Source of the DNA: Nocardia sp. NBC_00403
Lineage (GTDB): Bacteria; Actinomycetota; Actinomycetes; Mycobacteriales; Mycobacteriaceae
Assembly (NCBI RefSeq): GCF_036046055.1
Contig: NZ_CP107939.1
Location: forward strand, 4,216,001-4,280,000
Reading direction: 5' to 3'
Length of the DNA: 64,000 bases
Within the stretch, counting starts at the first letter, position 1. Every line of letters starts with the position of its first letter. The notes beneath the pieces were generated by a model. It was not told the origin of the DNA. It saw only the letters and a program-made list of their open reading frames with translations, and made no database searches. A program made the position numbers and the translations under genes. Below, in pieces: positions 9,821-17,665 of this stretch.

Positions 9821-10150
9821 TCACGCCCCGGCGGGAGTGGTGATGCCGACCGATGCCAGGGTGCGGTCGATGAGCGACTCGATGCGCTCCCGGGGCCAGT
9901 CCTCGGGATTCTCGACGGCGGCCACGGTGATGCCATAGACGGTGACCACCAATTGGTCTACGGCCGTGCGGGATACGCCGATGCGATCGAGAAGTTGGAC
10001 AATCTGCAGTGCAAGATCGGCACCGCGGTGCAGTAGCGCCAGAATCCGGGTAGTCGCGACGAGCTCGTCGAGCAGTCTGGTAAGGACCAATTGCGCTGGG
10101 TCGCAGATCGTTTCGCTGGTATTCACACGTGTCCCGTAGATATCGCACAC
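9821..10150 (-). CDS. Small protein resembling a TetR C-terminal domain, possibly a gene remnant
   Basis: A 109-residue frame convergent with the TetR gene, with only 3 bases between stop codons. It is clearly protein-like (LARLLDELVATTRIL-type helices; then ALQIVQLLDRIGVSRTAVDQL and ENPEDWPRERIESLI). The helical pattern and ending resemble the C-terminal ligand domain of TetR regulators, but no DNA-binding N-terminus is present. GTG 10150 or an internal GTG near 10126 could start it. The DNA upstream on the same strand (to about 10640) is disrupted, so truncation of a former regulator is plausible. Confidence 0.5.
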   Translation of the reverse strand: MCDIYGTRVNTSETICDPAQLVLTRLLDELVATTRILALLHRGADLALQIVQLLDRIGVSRTAVDQLVVTVYGITVAAVENPEDWPRERIESLIDRTLASVGITTPAGA

Positions 10151-10637
10151 GGGTTGTGTCCCAAAGGGTGTGGTGTGCGAGCTGCGGGTTCCAGAAGATG
10201 GTCGGCGTGGCTGTCGCTGGGACTCGAATGATCGTTTTCGCCCAGTTCGGGATCAGGCGGTTGTCGATTGTGTGGGTCGGATTGGTGGCGTGCAGCAGGT
10301 TGCTGCGGTGGTGACGTTGTCGGCACGCCGGGATGTCTGCTCGAGGTTGGCTGCGGATGCGATGTCGTGGGCGTGGCGCAGGAAGGCGGTTAGAGCTGGG
10401 GATTCGGTTTCCGGCAGCCAGGCGCGGCTGCGAGGGAGTCAAGCGGCTTGTCTGGTCAGTTCCAGGCGTCTGTCCATGTCCAGCAGGAATCTGCTGTAAG
10501 GGGTCACTTTCGGAGGTGCCCGACCGCAGCGCGGTCGCGTATTCGACCATCTGGTCGTACTGCGGACCGATCGCCGGGGATTCCGAAAATGGGCCGGGTT
10601 GCGTAACCGAAAGCAGGCGTGATCTGGAACACCCCCC
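10151..10637. other. Intergenic stretch without a supportable gene
   Basis: All six frames here are interrupted or have proline/arginine-rich shadow composition. On the minus strand around 10330-10440 a short stretch (LPETESPALTAFLRHA) faintly recalls the end of a LysR-type regulator. I treat this as possible decayed sequence only. Confidence 0.3.
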
Positions 10638-10663
10638 AATAACGTAACATGCTACTATGTAAT
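10638..10663. promoter_or_regulatory. Operator/promoter of the F420-oxidoreductase operon (site B)
   Basis: AATAACGTAACA-TGC-TACTATGTAAT, identical to site A at 24 of 26 positions. TACTAT at 10653-10658 would serve as the -10 box, putting transcription start near 10665, about 35 bases before the ATG at 10700. Confidence 0.7.
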
Positions 10664-10699
10664 AGTGGAAAGAGAATTTCAGCCACCCTCCGAGGCTCG

Positions 10700-11713
10700 A
10701 TGAAGGTCGATCTGCAGCTGGACGGACGACCCGGCGAAATGGCCGCTCGGGCGGCCGAATTGGTCGCATGCGGCGCCGACGGACTGTTCACCTTCGAGGG
10801 CGCGCACGATGCCTTCCTGCCGCTGGCCCTGGCGGCGGGCGCGGAACCGGTCGATCTGATGACCAATGTCGCCATCGCGCTGCCGCGCAGCCCGCTGCAT
10901 CTGGCGCACGCAGCCTACGATCTACACCTGCTCAGCGGCGGCCGGTTCCGGCTGGGGCTGGGCTCGCAAACCCGAACGCACATCGAAAAGCGTTACGGTG
11001 GTGAGTGGTCGCGGCCGGCGGCGCGGATGCGGGAAGCGGTGCTGGCGGTCAAGGCGATCCTCGGTGCCTGGCAACACGGCACGGCACTGCGCTTCGAGGG
11101 TGAATTCACCCGGCATACCCTCATGCCGCCGACCTTCGACCCCGGGCCCAATCCCTATGGGCTACCGAAGATCTGCCTCGGCGCGCTGGGTCCGATCATG
11201 ACCCGAGTGGCCGCCGAAGTCGCCGACGGGTTGTTGGTCATGCCGTTCAACAGCGCCCGCCACTTCCGCGAGCGCACCCGGCCCGCCATTGCGGAGGGCC
11301 TCGAGCGCGCCGGTCGCGACGCCGCGGAGCTGGCGATCTACCCGCAGGTAGTGGTCGCGACCGGTCGGACCGCGGTAGAACTGGACGCCGCCGCCCACGG
11401 CGCTCGCCGATTGCTCGCCTTCTACGGATCGACTCCGGCCTACCGTTCGGTGCTCGACGTGGAGGGGTGGGGAGATCTGCAACCGGAATTGAACGCCCTG
11501 TCGAAGCGGGGCGAGGTCACCGCGATGACCGAGCTCATCGATCACCGGATGCTCCGGACGCTGGCCGTCCACGGCACACCCGAAGACTGCGCTGCCGCCA
11601 TCGTGGCTCGCTTCGGTGCCTACGCCGACCGGATCTGCTGCTATTTCCCGGGATACGAGGTCGACGCCGCACACGTCATGGACCTGATCGCCGCGCTGCA
11701 GGCCGCTTCATGA
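10700..11713 (+). CDS. LLM-class F420-dependent oxidoreductase (TIGR03617-like)
   Basis: A 337-residue luciferase-like (alpha/beta)8 protein. Start chosen at ATG 10700 (MKVDLQLDG) with GAGG just upstream; the frame extends to 10649, but that would lie inside the operator. Family features: GADGLFTFEGAHDAF near the N-terminus, TNVAIALPRSPLHLAHAAYDL, the LGSQTRTHIEKRYG turn, and a C-terminal HGTPEDCAAAIVARFG. Such proteins use F420 or FMN and often act on acyl or steroid-like substrates. It is the first gene of a tightly coupled operon: its stop overlaps the next start (ATGA). Confidence 0.87.
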   Translation: MKVDLQLDGRPGEMAARAAELVACGADGLFTFEGAHDAFLPLALAAGAEPVDLMTNVAIALPRSPLHLAHAAYDLHLLSGGRFRLGLGSQTRTHIEKRYGGEWSRPAARMREAVLAVKAILGAWQHGTALRFEGEFTRHTLMPPTFDPGPNPYGLPKICLGALGPIMTRVAAEVADGLLVMPFNSARHFRERTRPAIAEGLERAGRDAAELAIYPQVVVATGRTAVELDAAAHGARRLLAFYGSTPAYRSVLDVEGWGDLQPELNALSKRGEVTAMTELIDHRMLRTLAVHGTPEDCAAAIVARFGAYADRICCYFPGYEVDAAHVMDLIAALQAAS

Positions 11714-12522
11714 GCGGCCTGCGCGTCGAAATTGACGGCGGGGTGGCGGTTTTGACTCTGGACCGCCCACAGCGCCGCAATGCCTTCACCAGTGCCATGG
11801 GGCGCGCGCTCGGGCAGGCGTACCGCGACCTCGACGCCGACGATGCGGTGCGGGTGCTCGTGCTGACCGGTGCCGCTCCTGCCTTCTGTGCCGGAGCGGA
11901 CCTGTCCGGCGGTGCGGACACCTTCGAAAGTCCCGATGGCAGCACATTTTCCGCCTCTCCGGTCGATCCGCCCGCATTCGCGCTACGGAAACCGGTGATC
12001 GCCGCCGTGAACGGGCACGCCATCGGCATCGGCATGACGCTGGCCATGCAGGCCGACATTCGCCTCGTCGCCGCCGACGCCCGCTACGCCATTCCGCAGG
12101 TGCGGCTCGGCGTCCTCCCCGATGCGATGGCGCACTGGACGGTGGCCCGCGTCGCGGGCCTGGCGGTAGCGGCGGACATTCTGTTGTCCGGCCGGACATT
12201 CGACGGTCACGAGGCAGTCCGCCTCGGGCTGGCCAGCCGCTGCCTGCCCGCTGCCGAGGTACTCCCTGCCGCCCTCGAACTGGCCCGGGACATGGCGGTC
12301 AATGTCGCCCCCCTCTCCGCAGCGCTGAGCAAAAGACTGTTGTGGGACACCGCGATTCGCGGCTATCACCCCACCCGCGTCGCCGATCTCGAAACCGAGC
12401 TGCATCTGCGGGTCATGGGTCGCCCCGACGCCGCCGAAGGCGTGCGCGCCCGCCTCGAACATCGCGAACCGGTCTGGTCGGCACGACTGTCGGCCGAATG
12501 GAAGGACCTACCAGAGGCATGA
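11710..12522 (+). CDS. Enoyl-CoA hydratase/isomerase-family protein
   Basis: A 270-residue crotonase-fold protein. It shows VAVLTLDRPQRRNAF, the oxyanion-hole region AFCAGADLSG, the second oxyanion segment NGHAIGIGMTLAMQADIR and the C-terminal helical trimerisation region. The position corresponding to the first catalytic Glu of mitochondrial hydratase is not conserved as Glu (IGIGMTLAMQ), so the exact reaction (hydration, isomerisation or hydrolysis) is open. ATG 11710 overlaps the previous stop, and its own TGA overlaps the next start, implying translational coupling across three genes. Confidence 0.87.
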   Translation: MSGLRVEIDGGVAVLTLDRPQRRNAFTSAMGRALGQAYRDLDADDAVRVLVLTGAAPAFCAGADLSGGADTFESPDGSTFSASPVDPPAFALRKPVIAAVNGHAIGIGMTLAMQADIRLVAADARYAIPQVRLGVLPDAMAHWTVARVAGLAVAADILLSGRTFDGHEAVRLGLASRCLPAAEVLPAALELARDMAVNVAPLSAALSKRLLWDTAIRGYHPTRVADLETELHLRVMGRPDAAEGVRARLEHREPVWSARLSAEWKDLPEA

Positions 12523-13463
12523 TCATCTCTCCCCATCCTGGCGGAGCGGCACGGACTACCGACGAGGTGCTCGACGGCGTCGATCTCAGCGGGCGCACTG
12601 CCCTGGTGACGGGGGCGACCAGTGGGCTAGGGGCGGAGACCGCCCGATCCCTGGCCGCCGCCGGGGCCACCGTGGTACTCGCCGCCCGCGACTTCGACGC
12701 CGCGGTCGATCGCGCTCGCCGGATCCGCGAGCGGCACCCGAACGCCGACCTGGACGTCATCGGCCTGGACCTGACCGATCTGAACAGCGTGCTCGCCGCC
12801 GCGGGCATTCTCGCACTACGGCGCACCGGTCTCGATCTGCTCATCAACAACGCCGGGGTGATGTACCCGCCGCTCATCCGGACCGGTGGCGGATTCGAAT
12901 TACAGTTCGCCACAAACCATCTCGGGCACTTCTTCCTCACCACCCAACTGCTCCCGGTGCTGGCAGCCACCGGCGTGCGGACCGGACGTCCGGCGCGGGT
13001 GATCACGCTCTCCTCCGACGCACACCGTGCCTATGCGATCGACCTGCAGGACCCGCACTGCTGGAAGCGCCCGTACGACAAGTTCGTCGCCTACGCCCAA
13101 TCGAAGGCGGCGAATGTGCTGATGACCGTCGAATTGCAGCGGCGGCTGGCTGCGGCTCCGGTCGCCGCCTACGCCGTGCACCCGGGTGTCTGCGTGACAG
13201 GGTTGGCCCGCTTCATGTCTCGCGACGACTTCGCCGAGATGCGGCGGCTCAGTGCCGGTGCTCCGGATCGGCTGGCCCACCCGAAATCGGTCGAGCAGGC
13301 CGCGGCGACCTCGGTGTGGGCCGCGACCGCGGCGGAACTCGATGCGCATCGGGGCGCGTACCTGGCCGATTGCGAGATCGGCCGGGCCGCCGACCACGCC
13401 ACTGACCCGGACGCGGCCATGGCGTTGTGGGAACTGTCCACCCGGCTGACTGCCCCCCATTGA
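12519..13463 (+). CDS. Short-chain dehydrogenase/reductase (retinol-dehydrogenase-like)
   Basis: A 314-residue SDR starting at the overlapping ATG 12519. It has the cofactor motif TGATSGLG (about residue 30), DLTDL, NNAGVM, a Ser in ITLSSDAH and the catalytic pair Tyr192/Lys196 in YAQSK. The insertion QDPHCWKRPYDKFVAY before the catalytic Tyr is typical of the WWOX/RDH-like branch. It probably oxidises or reduces a hydroxy-acyl or other lipophilic alcohol using NAD(P)(H). Third gene in the operon under site B. Confidence 0.87.
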   Translation: MIISPHPGGAARTTDEVLDGVDLSGRTALVTGATSGLGAETARSLAAAGATVVLAARDFDAAVDRARRIRERHPNADLDVIGLDLTDLNSVLAAAGILALRRTGLDLLINNAGVMYPPLIRTGGGFELQFATNHLGHFFLTTQLLPVLAATGVRTGRPARVITLSSDAHRAYAIDLQDPHCWKRPYDKFVAYAQSKAANVLMTVELQRRLAAAPVAAYAVHPGVCVTGLARFMSRDDFAEMRRLSAGAPDRLAHPKSVEQAAATSVWAATAAELDAHRGAYLADCEIGRAADHATDPDAAMALWELSTRLTAPH

Positions 13464-13465
13464 CG

Positions 13466-13496
13466 ACGAGTTCGTCTCCAGTACTTACGAATTCGT
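13466..13496. promoter_or_regulatory. Two phased palindromes before the acyl-CoA dehydrogenase gene
   Basis: ACGAGTTCGT at 13466-13475 and ACGAATTCGT at 13487-13496 (the second extends to the perfect 12-mer TACGAATTCGTA). They are 21 bases apart centre to centre, two helical turns on the same DNA face. They lie just before the ribosome-binding site of the next gene, which suggests a secondary operator within the operon. Confidence 0.45.
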
Positions 13497-13513
13497 ATCT
13501 CAGGAGCACTTCG

Positions 13514-15748
13514 ATGTCCCTTGCCGTAGACGCCGATCAGCGCGCGCTGGCCGAGTCGGTCGCCGCGTTCGCCCGCAAGATCGCCCCACTGTCGCAGACC
13601 CGCGATCACCTTCATCATTACGCGGTCGGGGGAATGCCCGCCGAAGTCTGGGACGCGCTGTGTGAGCAGGGCCTGCACAATCTGCACCTGCCCGCGGCGA
13701 ACGGGGGCGACGAGTGCGGACTGGCGACGCTTGCGGTTGTCATCGAGCAATTGGGCGCGGCATTGTTCCCCGGCCCGTACCTGTCCACCGTGACCGCGAG
13801 CGCGCTGGCAATGCTCGCGGCGTCCGGCTCGAAACGGCTGCTGGAAGACTTCAGCGCCGGCATGACCGGCGCGGTGGTCACCGGGACCGCGCTGCGGGCG
13901 ACCCAGCACCCGGACGGCTGGGTGGTGTCCGGCCTTTCCGATCCGGTGCTCGGATTGCCGGCCGGACGACGTCTGGTAGTGCGCGCCGAGATCGACGGCA
14001 ATCCTGGTGTGAGCATGTGGTTCTGGCTCACATCCGCCGACACGAATGCCTCGGTACCGGTGATCGGGGTCGAAGCGGTCGACCTGACCCGTTCGGTCGG
14101 CCGCGCCGAATTCGATGCCTACCCGGTGCCCGCGGCGCAGGTGCTGGAGGGCATCGATCCGGCCGCGGCGCAGCTGTGGATGACCGCGCTGCTGGCGGCC
14201 GAAGCCACCGGTGTCTGCACCTGGTTCTTGGATACCGTCGTCGAATACGTCGGCATGCGACAACAATTCGGCCGTCCGATCGGCAGTTTCCAAGCCGTCC
14301 AGCACAAGGCGGCGCTCATGCTGGTCCGCGCCGAAGTGACCGCCGCGGCCACCTGGGACGCGGCGCGCGCCGAAACCCAGACCACCGATCAGCAACGCCT
14401 CGCCGCCGCGCACGCCGCAGTGACCGCCGTACCCGCCGGAGTCGACCAGGCGTTGGATTGCGTCAGCCTGCTCGGCGGCATCGGATTCACCTGGGAACAC
14501 GACGCACACCTGTATTGGCGACGGGCGATCAGCCTCGCCGCGGCCGGCGGTGGAGCCGATCACTGGGCCCGCGAACTGGGGGAGCGGTCGCTGGGCGCCG
14601 AGCGTGACTTCTCCTTCGTCGCACCGGAATCGCTGCCCGAACTGCGCGCCCGGGTCGGGGGCGTTCTGGACGAGGTGGCCGCCATGCCCGACGACGAAGT
14701 ACCGTCCGCCGGTTGGGCGCCGGCACGCGGCGCGGCCCGCCGGGCCCGGCTGGTTACCGACGGCTTGGTGGCACCGCATTACCCGCACCCCTACGGACTT
14801 GGTGCGGGCCCGGCCGAACAGGCGGTAATCGCAGAGGAATTCGCCCGCCGCGATCTCACCCAACCCGAACTGGGCATCGGTGGCTGGGTACTCCCGACTC
14901 TGATCGAACACGGCAGCTCTGAGCAGCGCGACCGGTTCGTCTCCGACACCCTGTGCGGCCGCATCATCTGGTGCCAACTGTTCTCCGAACCCGGTGCGGG
15001 CTCGGACCTGGCCGGATTGTCCACTGCCGCAAGAAAAGTCGAGGACGGTTGGTTGCTGACCGGCCAAAAGGTGTGGAACTCCCAAGCGCAAGCGGCGGAT
15101 TGGGCAGTCTGCCTGGCTCGAACGGATCCCGCCGCGCCGAAACACGTCGGCCTGACCTACTTCCTGGTCCGCATGGACAGCGCAGGAATCGACGTACGAC
15201 CGCTTCGGCAGGCCACCGGCATCTGGGAATTCAACGAGGTGTTCCTCGACGAGGTGTTCGTCCCCGACAGCCACGTGGTCGCCAACCCCGGTGACGGCTG
15301 GCGAATCGCCGTCACCACCCTCTCCAACGAACGACTCACCATGGGATCGGCCACCTTCGGCCACGGCTCGAGCGCCCTGGTGCGCCGTCTACTCGACTCC
15401 GGTGACCACGCGGGCTCCCGCGACGACGCGGTGCGCGTGCTCGGCCGGAATACCGCCCTCGAACTCTCGGTCGCGGCACTGAATCTGCGCAATGCCTTTG
15501 CCCGTCTCAACGGCGTCGCCGACGGCAACAGTGCCGGCACCAGCGTCCGTAAGGTCTGGCACGCCATCGCCCAGCGAGAAGCCTCCCGCGCGCTGATCTC
15601 GATCCTCGGCCCACGCGCCGCCGTCGGCTACCCCGACCAGCCCTACACCTTCGACTTCCTCGGCCTGCCCGCGATCCTCTTCGGTGGCGGCACCATCGAG
15701 ATTCAGCTCAACATCATCGCGCGACGCGTACTGGGCCTGCCCCGGTGA
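13514..15748 (+). CDS. Double-length acyl-CoA dehydrogenase (two fused ACAD units)
   Basis: A 744-residue protein containing two acyl-CoA dehydrogenase folds in one chain. Start at ATG 13514 with AGGAG at 13502-13506. The N-terminal unit (about 1-370) has LLGGIGFTWEHDAHLYWRR. The C-terminal unit (about 380-744) has LFSEPGAGSDLAGL, KVWNSQAQAADW and the FAD-side ending GGTIEIQLNIIARRVLGLPR. Fused ACADs of this length are known in mycobacteria (FadE34/ChsE3 type), where only one half keeps a full active site, as in alpha2beta2 FadE pairs. It would introduce the alpha-beta double bond in an acyl-CoA, matching the hydratase and SDR just upstream as successive beta-oxidation-like steps. Confidence 0.9.
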   Translation: MSLAVDADQRALAESVAAFARKIAPLSQTRDHLHHYAVGGMPAEVWDALCEQGLHNLHLPAANGGDECGLATLAVVIEQLGAALFPGPYLSTVTASALAMLAASGSKRLLEDFSAGMTGAVVTGTALRATQHPDGWVVSGLSDPVLGLPAGRRLVVRAEIDGNPGVSMWFWLTSADTNASVPVIGVEAVDLTRSVGRAEFDAYPVPAAQVLEGIDPAAAQLWMTALLAAEATGVCTWFLDTVVEYVGMRQQFGRPIGSFQAVQHKAALMLVRAEVTAAATWDAARAETQTTDQQRLAAAHAAVTAVPAGVDQALDCVSLLGGIGFTWEHDAHLYWRRAISLAAAGGGADHWARELGERSLGAERDFSFVAPESLPELRARVGGVLDEVAAMPDDEVPSAGWAPARGAARRARLVTDGLVAPHYPHPYGLGAGPAEQAVIAEEFARRDLTQPELGIGGWVLPTLIEHGSSEQRDRFVSDTLCGRIIWCQLFSEPGAGSDLAGLSTAARKVEDGWLLTGQKVWNSQAQAADWAVCLARTDPAAPKHVGLTYFLVRMDSAGIDVRPLRQATGIWEFNEVFLDEVFVPDSHVVANPGDGWRIAVTTLSNERLTMGSATFGHGSSALVRRLLDSGDHAGSRDDAVRVLGRNTALELSVAALNLRNAFARLNGVADGNSAGTSVRKVWHAIAQREASRALISILGPRAAVGYPDQPYTFDFLGLPAILFGGGTIEIQLNIIARRVLGLPR

Positions 15749-15811
15749 CAGCGTATTCGGTGGACACCCTGAATTCTGCGTGGTCGGGCAGCGATGGCCG
15801 GGCGGGCCGCC

Positions 15812-16420
15812 TCAGGAGCGCGACGTGGTAGTCGCGGCCACCGCGACCAGGGCGTCGGCGATCTGCGCGCAGAATGCGTCGGCGTCATCGGTGCCGTGCG
15901 TGAGCGCCCGGAACAGGGTTGCACCGCGCAGTAGTTCGAACACCGCGTCGGCATCACAGTCGGGCGCGGCCTGACCCGAGTCCGCCGCGACGGTCAGCAA
16001 CTCTTGCAGCGCTTCGCGGGTGGGTAGCTCGCCGCGATCGAGCAGGCGGCGGTAGCTGTCGTGGTCGTTGTGATACTCCGAGAGCAGGCCCGGTATGGCC
16101 GAGCGGGCCGCCGGATGCGCGGAAGCGGCCAGGAACAGGCGGGTCCAGGCCAGCAGATCCGCGCGCAGATCGCCGCTCGGATGGGGGTGGTTGAACTCGT
16201 CCAGGGCGAAGATCGCGTCCTCCACCAGCGCCCGCTTGCTCGGCCAGCGGCGGTAGATCGAGGTGGTGACCACGCCCGCCCGGCGTGCCACCGCGGCAAT
16301 GGTTGTGGCCTGATAACCCGCACTGACCAGCAGTTCCTGCGTGGCGCTGAGCACCTGCGCATCCAGTTGCGGGTCACGCGGGCGACCCGGGCCGGAACGG
16401 GTCCGCGGGGGTGCGCTCAC
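15812..16420 (-). CDS. TetR-family transcriptional regulator
   Basis: A 202-residue regulator starting at GTG 16420. The HTH (about residues 15-62) contains TTIAAVARRAGVVTTSIYRRWPSK. The C-terminal domain (DLRADLLAWTRLFLA ... FRALTHG) is of the same subclass as the regulator at 9215, with recognisable similarity along its whole length, so the two may be paralogues. It is divergent from the 16548-18691 pair with a palindromic operator candidate between them at 16470-16483, and convergent with the acyl-CoA dehydrogenase gene. Confidence 0.88.
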   Translation of the reverse strand: MSAPPRTRSGPGRPRDPQLDAQVLSATQELLVSAGYQATTIAAVARRAGVVTTSIYRRWPSKRALVEDAIFALDEFNHPHPSGDLRADLLAWTRLFLAASAHPAARSAIPGLLSEYHNDHDSYRRLLDRGELPTREALQELLTVAADSGQAAPDCDADAVFELLRGATLFRALTHGTDDADAFCAQIADALVAVAATTTSRS

Positions 16421-16469
16421 GGAACTCTCCCATCGGGACGAAAAGAAATTCTGCGAATGAGGTTACATC

Positions 16470-16483
16470 TAGAACAGGTTTCA
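16470..16483. promoter_or_regulatory. KstR-like 14-bp palindrome between divergent genes
   Basis: TAGAACAGGTTTCA fits TNNAACNNGTTNNA, the consensus described for the mycobacterial TetR regulator KstR, at every fixed position. It is placed midway between the TetR gene and the plus-strand pair, so the local TetR is as likely a binder as KstR. Confidence 0.5.
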
Positions 16484-16547
16484 AATACGCTATGGCCCGT
16501 ATTCTAATTGTGTGGCCGCGGCCACATGCACCGAGAGGTACTCGTCG

Positions 16548-17663
16548 ATGTTGACGCCACAGGACGAACTGCTCTGCCACCAGCTGCCCACCACCTTCGA
16601 CCACGTCCAGCAGAGCGATCTGCGTTGGACCGAGCGGGTGGTGATGTACGGGTTCGACACCACCGGCCGGGTGAGTGTGATGACCGGTATGGCGCGCTAC
16701 CCCAACCGTAATCTCATCGACGCCTACGCCATGATCACCATCGGCGACAAGGCGCACGTGGTGCGTATGTCCCAGCAGATCGACGGCCGCTACGACGGGC
16801 TCGGCTCCTGGCAGGTCGGGCCGTTCACCTACGAGATCATCGAGCCACTGCACAAGGTGCGCGCCACCCTCGCCGACAATGAGCATGGCATCGAGCTGCA
16901 GCTCGAGTTCGACGCGCAATTCCCGGCTTACGAGCAGGAGCCGGCCTTCTTCCGCACCCGCGGCCGCGTGCGTGAGGACGCCCGTCGCTACTACCAGAAC
17001 GGCCGCATCTCCGGCTGGTTGGAGGTGGAGGGCGAGCGGATCGAGATCGATCCCGAGACCTGGTGGTTCGGTCGCGATCACTCGTGGGGCACCCGGCACG
17101 GCGGTGGCGGCGGTGCCATCAATGAGGGCGGCGGCATTCTGCAGCCCAGTGAGATTCCGGACGGTGTCCTCTACTACATGGGCATCTTCCAATTCGAGGA
17201 CGAGCTGGTGCATTTCGCACAGCGTGAGACCCCCGAGGGCCACCGCTGGCACTTCGAGGGCACGGTGCTCGCGCCGCTCGGCTCCGATGCGCAGCCGCAG
17301 CCGGTGCGCGACGCCGGACACGATCTGACCTTCCGCGACGATTTCCGTGTTGTCAGTGGCGGCACGTTCACCATCGTGGACGCCGCGGGCAAGACTCGGG
17401 AATTCACCATCACTCCCGTTTCCGACTTCTGGCCGGGTATTGCGGGATACGACTTCTACCGGGGCTACGCCTCCGGCATCTGGAAGGGCGAGGGCTGGAG
17501 CGACAGCTTCGTCGCCGACCTCACCGACACCAAGGACCTGAAGCAAGCCAGCATGCTCAGCGAGACCTTCTGCCGCGTCGAGACCGAGGGCAAGGTCGGC
17601 TACGGCCTGGTCGAAATGGTCTTCATGGGGCGCAACGAGCGCTACGGGTACGGAGGGTACTGA
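16548..17663 (+). CDS. CrtC/AttH-like (hydroxyneurosporene-synthase-like) protein, function unknown
   Basis: A 371-residue beta-rich protein. ATG 16548 is preceded by AGAGG at 16534-16538. It has two similar beta domains. The motif WWFGRDHSWGTRHGG (about residues 180-195) is the most distinctive feature and matches the D-x-S-W-G signature of AttH/CrtC-type lipocalin-like folds, which bind or hydrate isoprenoids and other hydrophobic molecules. A second tryptophan/glycine-rich region lies at FWPGIAGYDFYRGYASGIWKGEGW. No signal peptide. It is followed after 2 bases by a phosphotransferase-like gene, a pair often seen in lipid-degrading actinobacteria. Enzymatic activity is not evident. Confidence 0.7.
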   Translation: MLTPQDELLCHQLPTTFDHVQQSDLRWTERVVMYGFDTTGRVSVMTGMARYPNRNLIDAYAMITIGDKAHVVRMSQQIDGRYDGLGSWQVGPFTYEIIEPLHKVRATLADNEHGIELQLEFDAQFPAYEQEPAFFRTRGRVREDARRYYQNGRISGWLEVEGERIEIDPETWWFGRDHSWGTRHGGGGGAINEGGGILQPSEIPDGVLYYMGIFQFEDELVHFAQRETPEGHRWHFEGTVLAPLGSDAQPQPVRDAGHDLTFRDDFRVVSGGTFTIVDAAGKTREFTITPVSDFWPGIAGYDFYRGYASGIWKGEGWSDSFVADLTDTKDLKQASMLSETFCRVETEGKVGYGLVEMVFMGRNERYGYGGY

Positions 17664-17665
17664 AC

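Noticed and set aside
13169..15364. 731-codon minus-strand frame opposite the acyl-CoA dehydrogenase
   Set aside because: Same shadow pattern, no start signal and no recognisable domain; the sense gene is unambiguous.
16470..16483. Assigning the downstream genes to cholesterol catabolism because of the KstR-like site
   Set aside because: No recognisable sterol-ring or side-chain degradation cluster in the window; a single 14-bp match is not enough.
16374..17546. 390-codon minus-strand frame opposite the CrtC-like gene
   Set aside because: Valine/glycine/histidine-rich shadow overlapping the confident sense gene and the divergent promoter.
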